Assembly: GCF_009725235.1 (NCBI RefSeq)
Contig: NZ_WJFC01000074.1
Coordinates: forward strand, 1 to 57,686
Length of the DNA stretch: 57,686 nucleotides
Reading direction: 5' to 3'
From: Scytonema sp. UIC 10036
Lineage (GTDB): Bacteria; Cyanobacteriota; Cyanobacteriia; Cyanobacteriales; Nostocaceae
A program made the position numbers and the translations under genes. Shown here piece after piece: positions 26,811-34,741 of this stretch. The notes below the pieces were generated by a model. It saw only the letters and a list, made by a program, of their open reading frames with translations, ran no database searches and was not told where the DNA came from. Position 1 is the stretch's first letter; each line of letters starts with the position of its first letter.

Positions 26811-28196
26811 AGAGCGCAATTGCACAGTGAAAGTTGTGAGTCGATCGGGCTGACTCGTGACGTGGATAGTACCTTGATGCAAGCGAACAATTTCATGGGA
26901 GATCGCCAGTCCCAATCCCGCTCCTCCCGTATCGCGGGAGCGATCGCTGTCGGCGCGGTAGAAACGCTTAAACAGATGGGGTAAATGTTCGGCTTTAATT
27001 CCTTGACCAGTATTCGTGAAAATCACCTTAACCTGTCCCCTTTCCCAATGTGCTCTCACCGTCACTTGACCTTCTTCGGGAGTATACTTGATGGCATTAT
27101 CCAGTAAATTTAAAAACAGGCGAGTTAAGTGGTCGGAGTTCCCAGGAACGTAAAGTGAAGGCTCTGTACTAACATTTATCCTAATCTTCTTAATTTCTGC
27201 CATCGGCTGAATTTGCTCTATGAGGATTTCTAGTAAATCGCTCAAGTCAATATTCGTCAAGCTAGAGTGGTATTCAGATTCGCTATGTTCCAAACGAGAT
27301 AAAAAAAGCAACCTATTCGTCAGGCGAATTATGCGATCGACCTCCCGTTGTAATTCTTGCAGGGTACTCTCGTATTCTTCGACACTGCGAGTTCGGCTTA
27401 AAGTGACACCAAGGCGTCCTTTGATCGCTGTCAGAGGTGTGCGTAACTCATGAGATACATCCGCCGTAAATCGTTGTTCGTGCTCAAATGCTGCTTGCAG
27501 GCGGTCTAACATCTTATCTATGGCGATCGCTAATCGTCCGACTTCATCTGTTGAACCTTGATAGCCAATGCGTTGGGTAAAATCATTGGAACTAATTGCT
27601 TGTGCGGTGCGGATGATGCGATCGATGGGAGATAACGCCCGTTCAGCCAAAAATAATCCTCCAAACCCTGCAACCAAAAGAATCAAAGGACAACTACAAA
27701 GCATCAATGTCAGTAGATGTTTTGATGCTTTAGAAATTGGTTCAAGAGATTGAGCAACTTGCAACCAACCAATGCTTGGGGAGAAAGGTAATGGTTGAGT
27801 GTACACTCGCCAAATTTTATTATGTTGGCGTAGGTTAGCATAACCTGTTTTTATTTGCTTGATATCAGGTACACCTTGGTAATTACCAATGCTATCCCAT
27901 ATTTCACCTTTGGAAGATATCAACCATAGAGCAAAGCCAGTATTAGCTGGCTGATTCGTAATCGTTTCTGATTGGTCTAGGATTCTAAAGGCAGGATGAC
28001 CATCCTCCTCAACCAACTCGGAGAAAGTTTTAGATGCAGTGACTTGCAAAGACCTATCTAATTGGCTTAGTAAGCTGTTTTCTAATTGAATGTGTAAGTA
28101 TGTACCAAAAAGTACCAGCGTACAGCCTAAAAGTAATATGTACCTGGCTGTTAGGTGTCTCCTAATCGGACTTTTACTTAATTGCAAAAAAAACAT
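26769..28196 (-). CDS. Membrane sensor histidine kinase
   Basis: Sensor kinase of 475 residues. There are two membrane helices (about residues 18-37 and 160-182) bounding a periplasmic domain, then HAMP (about 183-236), HisKA with the phospho-His in FTADVSHELRTPLTAIKG (about 244-262), and HATPase_c (about 350-465) with LFLNLLDNAIKYTP and DTGGAGLGLAISHEIV. It is an orphan in this window; its periplasmic signal is unknown. The last residues (SSKYHCQKDYQHLT) read through the junction with the TnpB-like fragment, so the native C-terminus may have been replaced. Confidence 0.92.
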   Translation of the reverse strand: MFFLQLSKSPIRRHLTARYILLLGCTLVLFGTYLHIQLENSLLSQLDRSLQVTASKTFSELVEEDGHPAFRILDQSETITNQPANTGFALWLISSKGEIWDSIGNYQGVPDIKQIKTGYANLRQHNKIWRVYTQPLPFSPSIGWLQVAQSLEPISKASKHLLTLMLCSCPLILLVAGFGGLFLAERALSPIDRIIRTAQAISSNDFTQRIGYQGSTDEVGRLAIAIDKMLDRLQAAFEHEQRFTADVSHELRTPLTAIKGRLGVTLSRTRSVEEYESTLQELQREVDRIIRLTNRLLFLSRLEHSESEYHSSLTNIDLSDLLEILIEQIQPMAEIKKIRINVSTEPSLYVPGNSDHLTRLFLNLLDNAIKYTPEEGQVTVRAHWERGQVKVIFTNTGQGIKAEHLPHLFKRFYRADSDRSRDTGGAGLGLAISHEIVRLHQGTIHVTSQPDRLTTFTVQLRSSKYHCQKDYQHLT

Positions 28197-28805
28197 AGAA
28201 ATTAACTAACGCAATAAGATTTGGGGCAATATCCTACCATTCTGACTGCACCTACTTAGTAGCTGCTGAAAGCTACAGGAGAATTTGATTTTTAAGGATA
28301 TAGTAGAGATAGGAGTATTTGTTTGTTGGCAAGGCTCATTTGAGAAATGCTAAGAGGGAATAGAAACTATTAAGTTTTTTTAGACTTCATAAATTTCCAT
28401 AATATATGTAAAAAATGAGGAACTTGTGAAGAGTGAAACTCTATCAGCGGATATTGGTCTCACTTACTCATTTTGCGCCAAAGTCAAGTGGGATTTATAA
28501 CTTATAAGTTATTTTTATATTGTTTTATTTTTCAAGCTCAAATTGTACCAAATTAAAAGTCCGCCTGCGCGGACTGCTTCTTAAGTTTGAGGGATTGGGG
28601 AACGGGGAACGCTTCACAGGGATTGCATATGGTGCGGTGTAAAATTTGTTCTCTAGGTTTTTGTTCTGCTCCATGCCAAAGAGCAAAGTGCTGTAGGGTG
28701 GGGATGGATGCGAACAAACTAAAGCTGATTTTGGAGGAACTTTATGCTTGGTTGCATTAGATGAACAGGGCGTCTTATTCTTTTGTATTTTATCTCTTGA
28801 TTTTG

Positions 28806-28848
28806 TACCGAATGTTCGGTATTGTAAGAATGTACCGAATGTTTGGTA
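28806..28848. promoter_or_regulatory. Paired operator-like palindromes O3/O4 upstream of the hydrolase
   Basis: O3 (28806-28821) is TACCGAATGTTCGGTA, a perfect palindrome around a 2-nt centre. O4 (28833-28848) is TACCGAATGTTTGGTA, one mismatch away. Their centres are 27 nt apart. Both match the sites by the TetR gene and devC. Confidence 0.65.
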
Positions 28849-28887
28849 TCGAGCAACAATTTTTCACGCTTGCCTTAACCTTTTTTG

Positions 28888-28903
28888 AACCGAACGTTCT
28901 ATC
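28888..28903. promoter_or_regulatory. Degenerate operator-like site O5 at the hydrolase leader
   Basis: AACCGAACGTTCTATC keeps the CCGAA-NN-TTC core of the palindrome and lies just before AAGGAG, the hydrolase ribosome binding site. Confidence 0.4.
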
Positions 28904-28923
28904 AAAAGGAGAATTTAACAGCT

Positions 28924-29793
28924 ATGTCCGCATACCGCACAATTCAGATTGATGGTCTCAATATTGCCTATCGTGAAACAGGTTCGCCACAGTCGCCAAC
29001 CATCCTTTTATTGCATGGCTTCCCAACTTCATCACATATGTTTCGTAACTTAATGGATGCTTTAGCAGATCGATTCCATCTTGTTGCACCTGATTATCCT
29101 GGTTTTGGGAACAGTTCAATGCCAGCGATCGATGAATTTGAATACACCTTTGACAATTTAGCTTCTGTCATTGAGAAATTTATCGAGGCATTAGGATTGA
29201 ACAAGTACAGCCTTTATGTGATGGATTATGGTGCTCCCATCGGGTATAGGATTGCACACAAGTATCCAGAACGAGTAGAAGCGCTAATTGTTCAAAATGG
29301 CAATGCTTATGAACAAGGGCTGCGCGAGTTTTGGGAACCCCTGAAGGCTTATTGGATTGAACCGACACCAGAAAATGCTGACAAGTTAAGACAATTACTG
29401 ACTTTGGATGCAACCAAGTGGCAATATACTCACGGAGTCCGCAATCCTGAATCTATCAGTCCTGATAACTGGAATATTGACCAAGCGCTACTTGACCGAC
29501 CTGGTAATAATGATATCCAGTTAGCACTGTTTTATAGTTACGGTTCTAATCTACCCTTATATCCTCAATGGCAGGAGTACTTTCGCAAGTACCAACCTCC
29601 AACATTAATAGTCTGGGGTAAAAATGACTCTATATTTCCTGCCGATGGTGCTTATCCCTACCTACAGGATTTAAAAAACATAGAATTTCATCTGCTGAAT
29701 ACAGGGCATTTTGCCCTAGAGGAAGAGGGCGAAACTATTGCTTGGCTTATTGCTAACTTTCTGACGAAACAATTGCAACGCTTAGCTACTTAA
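28924..29793 (+). CDS. Alpha/beta hydrolase with aspartate nucleophile (dehalogenase/epoxide hydrolase type)
   Basis: Cytoplasmic hydrolase of 289 residues from the ATG at 28924 ([20 protein letters not shown]), after AAGGAG. It has the oxyanion motif [12 protein letters not shown], a nucleophile elbow [11 protein letters not shown] with Asp rather than Ser, the acid in [10 protein letters not shown], and the base in [11 protein letters not shown]. An Asp nucleophile is the mark of haloalkane/fluoroacetate dehalogenases and epoxide hydrolases, so it probably forms an ester intermediate with such substrates; the real one is unknown. The upstream operator-like sites suggest TetR control, perhaps by substrate. 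Confidence 0.87.
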   Translation: MSAYRTIQIDGLNIAYRETGSPQSPTILLLHGFPTSSHMFRNLMDALADRFHLVAPDYPGFGNSSMPAIDEFEYTFDNLASVIEKFIEALGLNKYSLYVMDYGAPIGYRIAHKYPERVEALIVQNGNAYEQGLREFWEPLKAYWIEPTPENADKLRQLLTLDATKWQYTHGVRNPESISPDNWNIDQALLDRPGNNDIQLALFYSYGSNLPLYPQWQEYFRKYQPPTLIVWGKNDSIFPADGAYPYLQDLKNIEFHLLNTGHFALEEEGETIAWLIANFLTKQLQRLAT

Positions 29794-29829
29794 ATTCGCT
29801 CTCAATACTACAAGGGAACTCGAATTTTT

Positions 29830-29915
29830 GTGGGTCGGGCTTTCCTTGTGGAACAACCCAACAAATGTCTGTAAATGTTGGGTTTCGTTCCTCAACCCAA
29901 CCTACGCATTTTTGT
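29830..29915. repeat. AGGTTGGGTT/AACCCAAC dispersed repeat
   Basis: AACCCAACAAATGTCTGTAA, ATGTTGGGTTTCGTTCC and TCAACCCAACCTACG form an inverted structure between the hydrolase and the convergent GUN4-domain gene. It could serve as a bidirectional terminator. Confidence 0.7.
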
Positions 29916-29919
29916 ATTT

Positions 29920-30387
29920 TTAAAAATCATCTGCATAACAATCTTCTAATTTGGATGTGAGAGTTGCAGCCCATCCAATAGCTGCACCATCAGATTTATA
30001 AAATGGCGAGGCGGGTAAATGTCCAACTGAAGCATTTAAACTAAACTTAAGGTCGGAGTATGGTTGCCAACGATAGTTAAGTCTCCATCCTACCAGATCG
30101 CCAAACCTAAGATAGTCATCTTCTACACTCTCCCAAATGCGGCTTTGTACGGCAAATCCAAAATGCCCTTTGCTGTACTTAGTCCAAAGATCGTTGATAG
30201 TTTTTAGCTCCAAACACGGAAGTTGAGCAAAATCTTCTTCTCTTATCCAACCTGCTGTAACGCGGTTGGTTATTTTTCTCATCACTTGTCCAGTTTCTTC
30301 GTCTGCGTCTTTCCATTGTCCAGCTTCTAAAAGGTCGCGCAGTTGAGTATAGTCGATATTATCTGTTGAAGTCAGTTGGTCTGGCAT
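29920..30387 (-). CDS. GUN4-domain protein
   Basis: The 155-residue product from the ATG at 30385-30387 is essentially one GUN4 domain: LRDLLEAGQWKDADEETGQVM, LKTINDLWTKYSKGHFGFAVQ and GWRLNYRWQPYSDLKFSLNA. GUN4 binds porphyrins and stimulates magnesium chelatase; the many small cyanobacterial GUN4-domain proteins may instead sense tetrapyrroles. The longer TTG start would lie inside the terminator hairpin of the preceding gene, so I reject it. It is short compared with true Gun4 (about 230 residues) because it lacks the N-terminal helical domain. Confidence 0.88.
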   Translation of the reverse strand: MPDQLTSTDNIDYTQLRDLLEAGQWKDADEETGQVMRKITNRVTAGWIREEDFAQLPCLELKTINDLWTKYSKGHFGFAVQSRIWESVEDDYLRFGDLVGWRLNYRWQPYSDLKFSLNASVGHLPASPFYKSDGAAIGWAATLTSKLEDCYADDF

Positions 30388-30416
30388 TTGTAAAAGGTAG
30401 AAGTGAGAAGAAGGCA

Positions 30417-30447
30417 AAAGCCTAGTTTTTTAGAAAAACTAGGCTTT
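30417..30447 (-). terminator. Rho-independent-type terminator of the M50 gene
   Basis: AAAGCCTAGTTTTT (30417-30430) pairs with AAAAACTAGGCTTT (30434-30447) over a 3-nt loop, a perfect 14-bp stem 24 nt after the stop of the gene at 30472. Confidence 0.75.
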
Positions 30448-30471
30448 GACTGTTAATACTATCGAGATTGA

Positions 30472-31596
30472 TTATGCAGCGTTTGCTTGGGCTTTTTTGT
30501 AAAGTAAGTTAATAATTGAAGCTTTTTCTAAAAGTCCCACAAGTACGCCATTGTCACGGATGACAGCAAGTGTAGATAGCTTTCTTTGTTCTAGCAGTTG
30601 TACTGCATCCATTAATGATTGGTCGGATCTTACAGTCGCCAACTGTTCGATTGGTCGCATGACTTCTTTGATTTGAGTTTCTGACCACAGTGCTGTTGGG
30701 ATGGCTCTCAAATTATCAATAGATACTGCTCCTACAAGGTGTCCATCTTCATCTGTCACTAGGAAACGGCTCCAGTTTTGCCAGTCCAAGATACGTTTGT
30801 CAGCAAATTCTCTTAATGTAAGATGAGCTTCGACAATTGGACTGTCTGTGGTAACTGCATCGGCTGCTGTGAGACCTGTGAGTTTCTCTTGTACTCTAGC
30901 AAATTGAGCTGCATTACCTGCATTTTGCAGTAAGAAGAAACCGATTAGCAAGTTCCAGAAGTTGGCAAAGCTACCAAATAACAAGAGTGGGAGTAAACCG
31001 GAGGCTATCGCAACCCAACCAAAGATTTGACCAACTCGACTGGCAAAAACAACACCCTGATAAGGATTTCCCGTAATCTTCCACACAAGAGCTTTTAAGA
31101 TATTTCCACCATCTAGAGGTAAGCCCGGTATGAGGTTAAAGAGTGCTAATGCTAAGTTTACATAAGCGAGAACACCAAGAATTGCGGCTAGGGGTCCTGA
31201 AGGAGCGATCGCAATCCCAACACCTGTGAGTATACCGAATAACAGTAAGCTAACAACAGGACCTGCAATTGCAACCCAAAAAGCTTCCGCAGGAGTTGAC
31301 GACTCTTTTTCTAAACTTGCCAATCCACCAAATATAAACAGTGTAATTGATTTCACACCAATTCCTTGGCGAAGAGCGACAAAGCTATGTCCCAATTCAT
31401 GAGCGACAACAGAGCCAAACAATAATAGTGCTGTCAGCAACCCGAGTATAACAGCTAACGCTGCACCCAACTGCGGGAATTGCGCTGCTAATCCACTGCT
31501 GTAGCTGAGAGTGACTAAGCCCAGAACAAAAAACCAAGATGGATGGATGTAGAAGGGAATCCCGAAGAGGTTGCCAACGCGAATTGTGCCATTCAT
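30472..31596 (-). CDS. Site-2-protease-like M50 metalloprotease with CBS domains
   Basis: Intramembrane zinc protease of 374 residues from the ATG at 31594-31596, which follows AAGGAG; seven extra upstream codons are unlikely. There are about six membrane segments in residues 10-225. HELGH (residues 66-70) is the zinc site and LPLDGG near residue 168 gives the third ligand (family form NPDG). A C-terminal CBS pair (about 245-370) should bind adenine nucleotides and gate activity. This is the SpoIVFB/Rv-type S2P-CBS form common in cyanobacteria. It would cleave membrane-bound regulators, none of which is obvious nearby. Confidence 0.92.
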   Translation of the reverse strand: MNGTIRVGNLFGIPFYIHPSWFFVLGLVTLSYSSGLAAQFPQLGAALAVILGLLTALLLFGSVVAHELGHSFVALRQGIGVKSITLFIFGGLASLEKESSTPAEAFWVAIAGPVVSLLLFGILTGVGIAIAPSGPLAAILGVLAYVNLALALFNLIPGLPLDGGNILKALVWKITGNPYQGVVFASRVGQIFGWVAIASGLLPLLLFGSFANFWNLLIGFFLLQNAGNAAQFARVQEKLTGLTAADAVTTDSPIVEAHLTLREFADKRILDWQNWSRFLVTDEDGHLVGAVSIDNLRAIPTALWSETQIKEVMRPIEQLATVRSDQSLMDAVQLLEQRKLSTLAVIRDNGVLVGLLEKASIINLLYKKAQANAA

Positions 31597-31865
31597 GTGG
31601 TTCTCCTTTGATTTCAATATGGAGGTTTTGCTTTTCCCCTCCCGATGTCTCTATCGTAACGAAATGTTAAGCGCTTCTCATCTTTTCAACTGTAGTGGTG
31701 TCCGTTCGTAGAGGTGCGGTTATTACACACCACCGTTGAATTACTGACAAGAAGAAAGGCAGAGGACAAAAGGGATGGTATGCCAATTTTCGCGCATCTT
31801 ATAAGACAAATCCGCTCCCCATGGTATGTAACAATCATTTGGTAAAATGCTATAAATCCGCAACT

Positions 31866-32432
31866 TTAGCATAAAGGGGTAGAAGCTGCATCCGTCCAAT
31901 AATGAAAAGTTTTGGGAGTAATTGCTTGGGTTTCCTCTTTATAAATTTGTTGTAAACATTGGTAAAATGCTCGTGCATACCTTTCACATCCTAACGTCAT
32001 CAAGCACTTAAGAATGCGCGTGATGCGAAGATAGTTATGATTTCCAAAGTTTATCCACTCTATGGCACGAATTTTGTAGTTGTGTGCTTTCGTCACAATA
32101 TAGCGTTGCGAAGCGCAGTACTCTGCATCGCTCTCTGTGTTGCCTTCTAACCCGTAAAATTTTAACATAACACTGAAAGACTGTAACAAGTTTTGCTGAA
32201 GGTGAGAGTCAGTCCGAAATCTTTCAATAACTTCATTATTGAGAACAGGCGCGTAGGGATTAAAAGCGCTTTTCTCATTTATGGGAAATAACCATTGGAT
32301 ATAGTCATGATTGTATTCCAACTCATCAAAATTCCAAGCCCATATTTCCTGAATCATTCGCCCTTCTATATCTGGCTGTTCTGCAAGATAAAAAGGCACA
32401 ATCATGGTCGTGAGTTGTTTTTCATTTTTCAT
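31866..32432 (-). CDS. Opioid-growth-factor-receptor-like (OGFr) domain protein
   Basis: A 188-residue protein with the OGFr conserved domain: FYLAEQPDIEGRMIQEIW, DELEYNHDYIQWLFP and NPYAPVLNNEVIERFR (about residues 14-75). Despite the name, bacterial members have no known function. The rest is helical, with LRITRILKCLMTLG and ARAFYQCLQQIYKE. It begins 31 nt after the end of the frameshifted gene at 32464-32770 on the same strand, so the two form a likely operon. No strong ribosome binding site is seen; MIVPFYLAE (residue 10) is an alternative start. Confidence 0.75.
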   Translation of the reverse strand: MKNEKQLTTMIVPFYLAEQPDIEGRMIQEIWAWNFDELEYNHDYIQWLFPINEKSAFNPYAPVLNNEVIERFRTDSHLQQNLLQSFSVMLKFYGLEGNTESDAEYCASQRYIVTKAHNYKIRAIEWINFGNHNYLRITRILKCLMTLGCERYARAFYQCLQQIYKEETQAITPKTFHYWTDAASTPLC

Positions 32433-32463
32433 GGCTGATAAGTGTAGTTTTTTAAATGGTAGA

Positions 32464-32770
32464 TTATTTCATGCTTATCTCAAATGTAGTCCCTTTAAGC
32501 CCTGGTTCGGGGTGTGCTTCTACATAAGCTGTCATAATTTGTTGAAATGTTTGTGCGTAGTTAAATGCCGCTATCAGTTGCATCCAACCAGGAGTGCGAG
32601 AAAACTTAATTTCTTGTTTTTTAGCTGCTTTACGACAAGCATTGTAAGAACCATATTGTTTGAGCAACTATGTACAACGTATTTGCCTCAGATTGAGGTA
32701 AATTTTCGATAGTTTTAGGAAATTCTGTGGCGGAACGGAAGCGAGCGGAAGATTCTTTCGGGGTGGCCAT
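32464..32770 (-). pseudogene. Frameshifted small protein upstream of the OGFr gene
   Basis: A frame from the ATG at 32768-32770 reads MATPKESSARFRSATEF and so on to LYIVAQ, then hits a stop. Removing one A from CAAACAA at about 32654-32661 joins it to the frame that ends at 32464 (QYGSYNACRKAAKK, then GWMQLIAAFNYAQTF). The joined product would be about 101 residues with no break in style. I do not recognise the family. It lies upstream of the OGFr gene in the same direction. It is either a recent pseudogene or a sequencing indel. Confidence 0.55.
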
Positions 32771-33242
32771 GGTTGTGTCAAATAGTTACAAAGAGTTATT
32801 TGGTAGCAAGCACTGATAATAAAAACTATTAGCCGTTTCTGAATTCCTGAATTCCTCCTGCTTTTTTGGACACTTTTATAATTGTCCCCAGCACTTTACT
32901 GTCCTATCAAGTACCTGTATGGGCATAAAAATATTTGAGAAAACCTTGGAAGCTTGAAAGCTTGATTTTTGTAGGTGTTCTGTGTGCATAGCTTTATCAC
33001 AGTTATTAAACGATAAAGCCAAAACAAAAACTGGACTAAATGGTTTTGAGTTAAGCACAAATAATTATAAGATTTACGCTCTATAGAAATTCTGTTATAT
33101 ATAATACTTTAAGAACAACCGTAGAATTACAGGTTTTGCATGGCGTGGGTAGTGCATTCTCCAAACCTTTAAGTTCGACAGTTTGTCTTTTGACAGGTGT
33201 TGTAACCTAAAAACTGTATAACAACTAACAAATCTGTTGAAC
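32771..33242. other. Divergent intergenic region without recognised features
   Basis: This AT-rich stretch lies between the divergent frameshifted gene and the methyltransferase gene and presumably holds both promoters. I see no repeat, hairpin or gene that I can support; the 60-residue minus-strand frame at 32876 has no family likeness. Confidence 0.4.
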
Positions 33243-34052
33243 ATGGCTGAAGCACAACTTCCCAATTACGAACAAATCGCCAATCGATTTGATATGTGGA
33301 TACCTTATTTGACGCCCGTGAGTGAAGCGCTACTCAAACATTTACCAGTTGATTCAAATAACACAATCCTTGATATTGCGTGTGGAACAGGTGAACCCGG
33401 ACTGAGCCTAGCTCGAAAACATATTTCTGGAGTCAGAATAGTTGGTATCGATTCCGTTCCAGGAATGGTTTCGGTAGCAGCCGCTAAAGCGAAAAGTGAA
33501 GGTTTGAACAATATCGAATTTCTTGTTATGAAAGCTGAGAACCTTAGCTTTGCTGATAGTTTTTTTGATGGTGTGATGTCTCGATTTGGTCTAATGCTTT
33601 TAGACAATCCCAATGCTGGTTGCTCTGAGATGCTGCGTGTTCTTAAGATCGGTGGGCATTATGCTGTTGCCGTTTGGGATGAACCTGAGAAGAATACCTT
33701 CTTCTTTTCGTTTGCGCGATCGTTTAACGAACAAGTTTCCGTGCAAAACCAACTTCCTATCACGCTTGCGAGTCGGTTAGCTGGAGCAAATGCCCTACCC
33801 ACCCTTTTAAACGAAGGTGGTGCCAGTGAAATTACCACTGAGTTGTTTGAGTTTGAGATGAAATTCTCTAGTTTCAAAGAAATTTGGGCGTTGGTGGAGG
33901 ATTCAGGAATCTTTGATGCACAGTTTGGTTTACTGTCAGTTGATAAACGTTTGGCTGTAAGAGAGGGTTTGGAGAAACTATTTTCTGGATTTAAACACAA
34001 CAGTGGATATCTCATCCCTCACTGCTGCCGCTTAGTATGGGGAAAGCGTTAG
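33243..34052 (+). CDS. Class I SAM-dependent methyltransferase (UbiE/COQ5-like)
   Basis: Methyltransferase of 269 residues from the ATG at 33243 (MAEAQLPNYEQIANRFD). Motif I is ILDIACGTGEPGLSLA (about residues 41-56), then VVGIDSVPGMVSVAAAKA, then FLVMKAENLSFADSFFDGV, then a post-motif III segment MLRVLKIGGHYAVAVWDEP. This is the Methyltransf_11/25 pattern. The C-terminal part is likely to set acceptor specificity, which cannot be inferred. It stands alone. Confidence 0.85.
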   Translation: MAEAQLPNYEQIANRFDMWIPYLTPVSEALLKHLPVDSNNTILDIACGTGEPGLSLARKHISGVRIVGIDSVPGMVSVAAAKAKSEGLNNIEFLVMKAENLSFADSFFDGVMSRFGLMLLDNPNAGCSEMLRVLKIGGHYAVAVWDEPEKNTFFFSFARSFNEQVSVQNQLPITLASRLAGANALPTLLNEGGASEITTELFEFEMKFSSFKEIWALVEDSGIFDAQFGLLSVDKRLAVREGLEKLFSGFKHNSGYLIPHCCRLVWGKR

Positions 34053-34295
34053 CTACTGTTCCGCTACTTGCTGAATTAAAAAGTAGGAAAAGTAGCATTA
34101 GTATAGCGATGCTCTAGAATTGCTATGTAAAATCTAAAAATTCAAAAGAAAACAACTACTTTTCCTACTTTTAGGACAATCCAAAATATTCATAATTTAA
34201 AGTTCTAAAAATCTTGTGCTCGGAAAAAAATTTCCCTATTCTAAGTGAATATTAAAAATATGCTTCGCTCAAATAAAAACGGGGATATAGCGCAT

Positions 34296-34741
34296 ATGTC
34301 GTTCAAAAAAATAATCGTTTTTGTATCAGAGCCGGAATATGCACCTGCCCAGCAATTTATCGGTTTGTTAGGACACTCATCAGATTCGTTTCAAGTACAC
34401 GTTTTTCAACCGTCTGATGTGCTGTGTGTTCCCACAACCTTAGAAGCACTTGAGATGAAGCAAGAACTCTTTTAGAAGAAGCAGACGGAGAAAAAAGTGG
34501 TGTGCTTGCTTTTGAGGAGTTAATCTTGGCTCTGAGTGAGTACGGGTTGTGCGATCTATACGATAACAAGCAAGAACTTGTGCGGTGGTTGGATCGAGAA
34601 AGCATCTCCTTGAAAGAATGGGCTAACGAAAACCCCAACGATGTTGTTGGCGATCGCACTACAATAGTTGAGGAACAGCCAGATCTTTTTGGAGAAATGG
34701 AAACTCCGGACTCGGTGTTAGCTCTTGAAAGGAGTTTATGA
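34296..34741 (+). pseudogene. Frameshifted gene translationally coupled to the MrfA-type helicase
   Basis: The first frame (MSFKKIIVFVSEPEYAPAQQ to PTTLEALEMKQELF, stop at 34475) and the second (open from 34454 to 34741, DEARTLLEEADGEKSG, then VLAFEELILALSEYG) join smoothly if the GAGA at about 34453-34456 is reduced to GA, giving PTTLEALDEARTLLEE. The whole protein would be about 148 residues and acidic, of unrecognised family. Its stop overlaps the helicase start (ATGA), so at least the second part is translated. GTG at 34502 could serve as an internal start. A longer start at 34245 is possible. Confidence 0.55.

Larger units (their letters stand above)
28197..28923. promoter_or_regulatory. 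Divergent promoter region between the histidine kinase and hydrolase genes
   Basis: No gene is supported over 727 nt. It holds a short perfect hairpin AGTCCGC/GCGGACT (28558-28575) and, close to the hydrolase, two clear operator-like palindromes and one weaker site (28806, 28833, 28888). A short unsupported reading frame (MDANKLKLILEELYAW) at 28706-28761 might be a gene remnant. Confidence 0.5.

Noticed and set aside
28761..28952. 63-residue plus-strand frame with YRMFGI repeats
   Set aside because: It is produced by the repeated operator palindromes and overlaps the supported start of the hydrolase.
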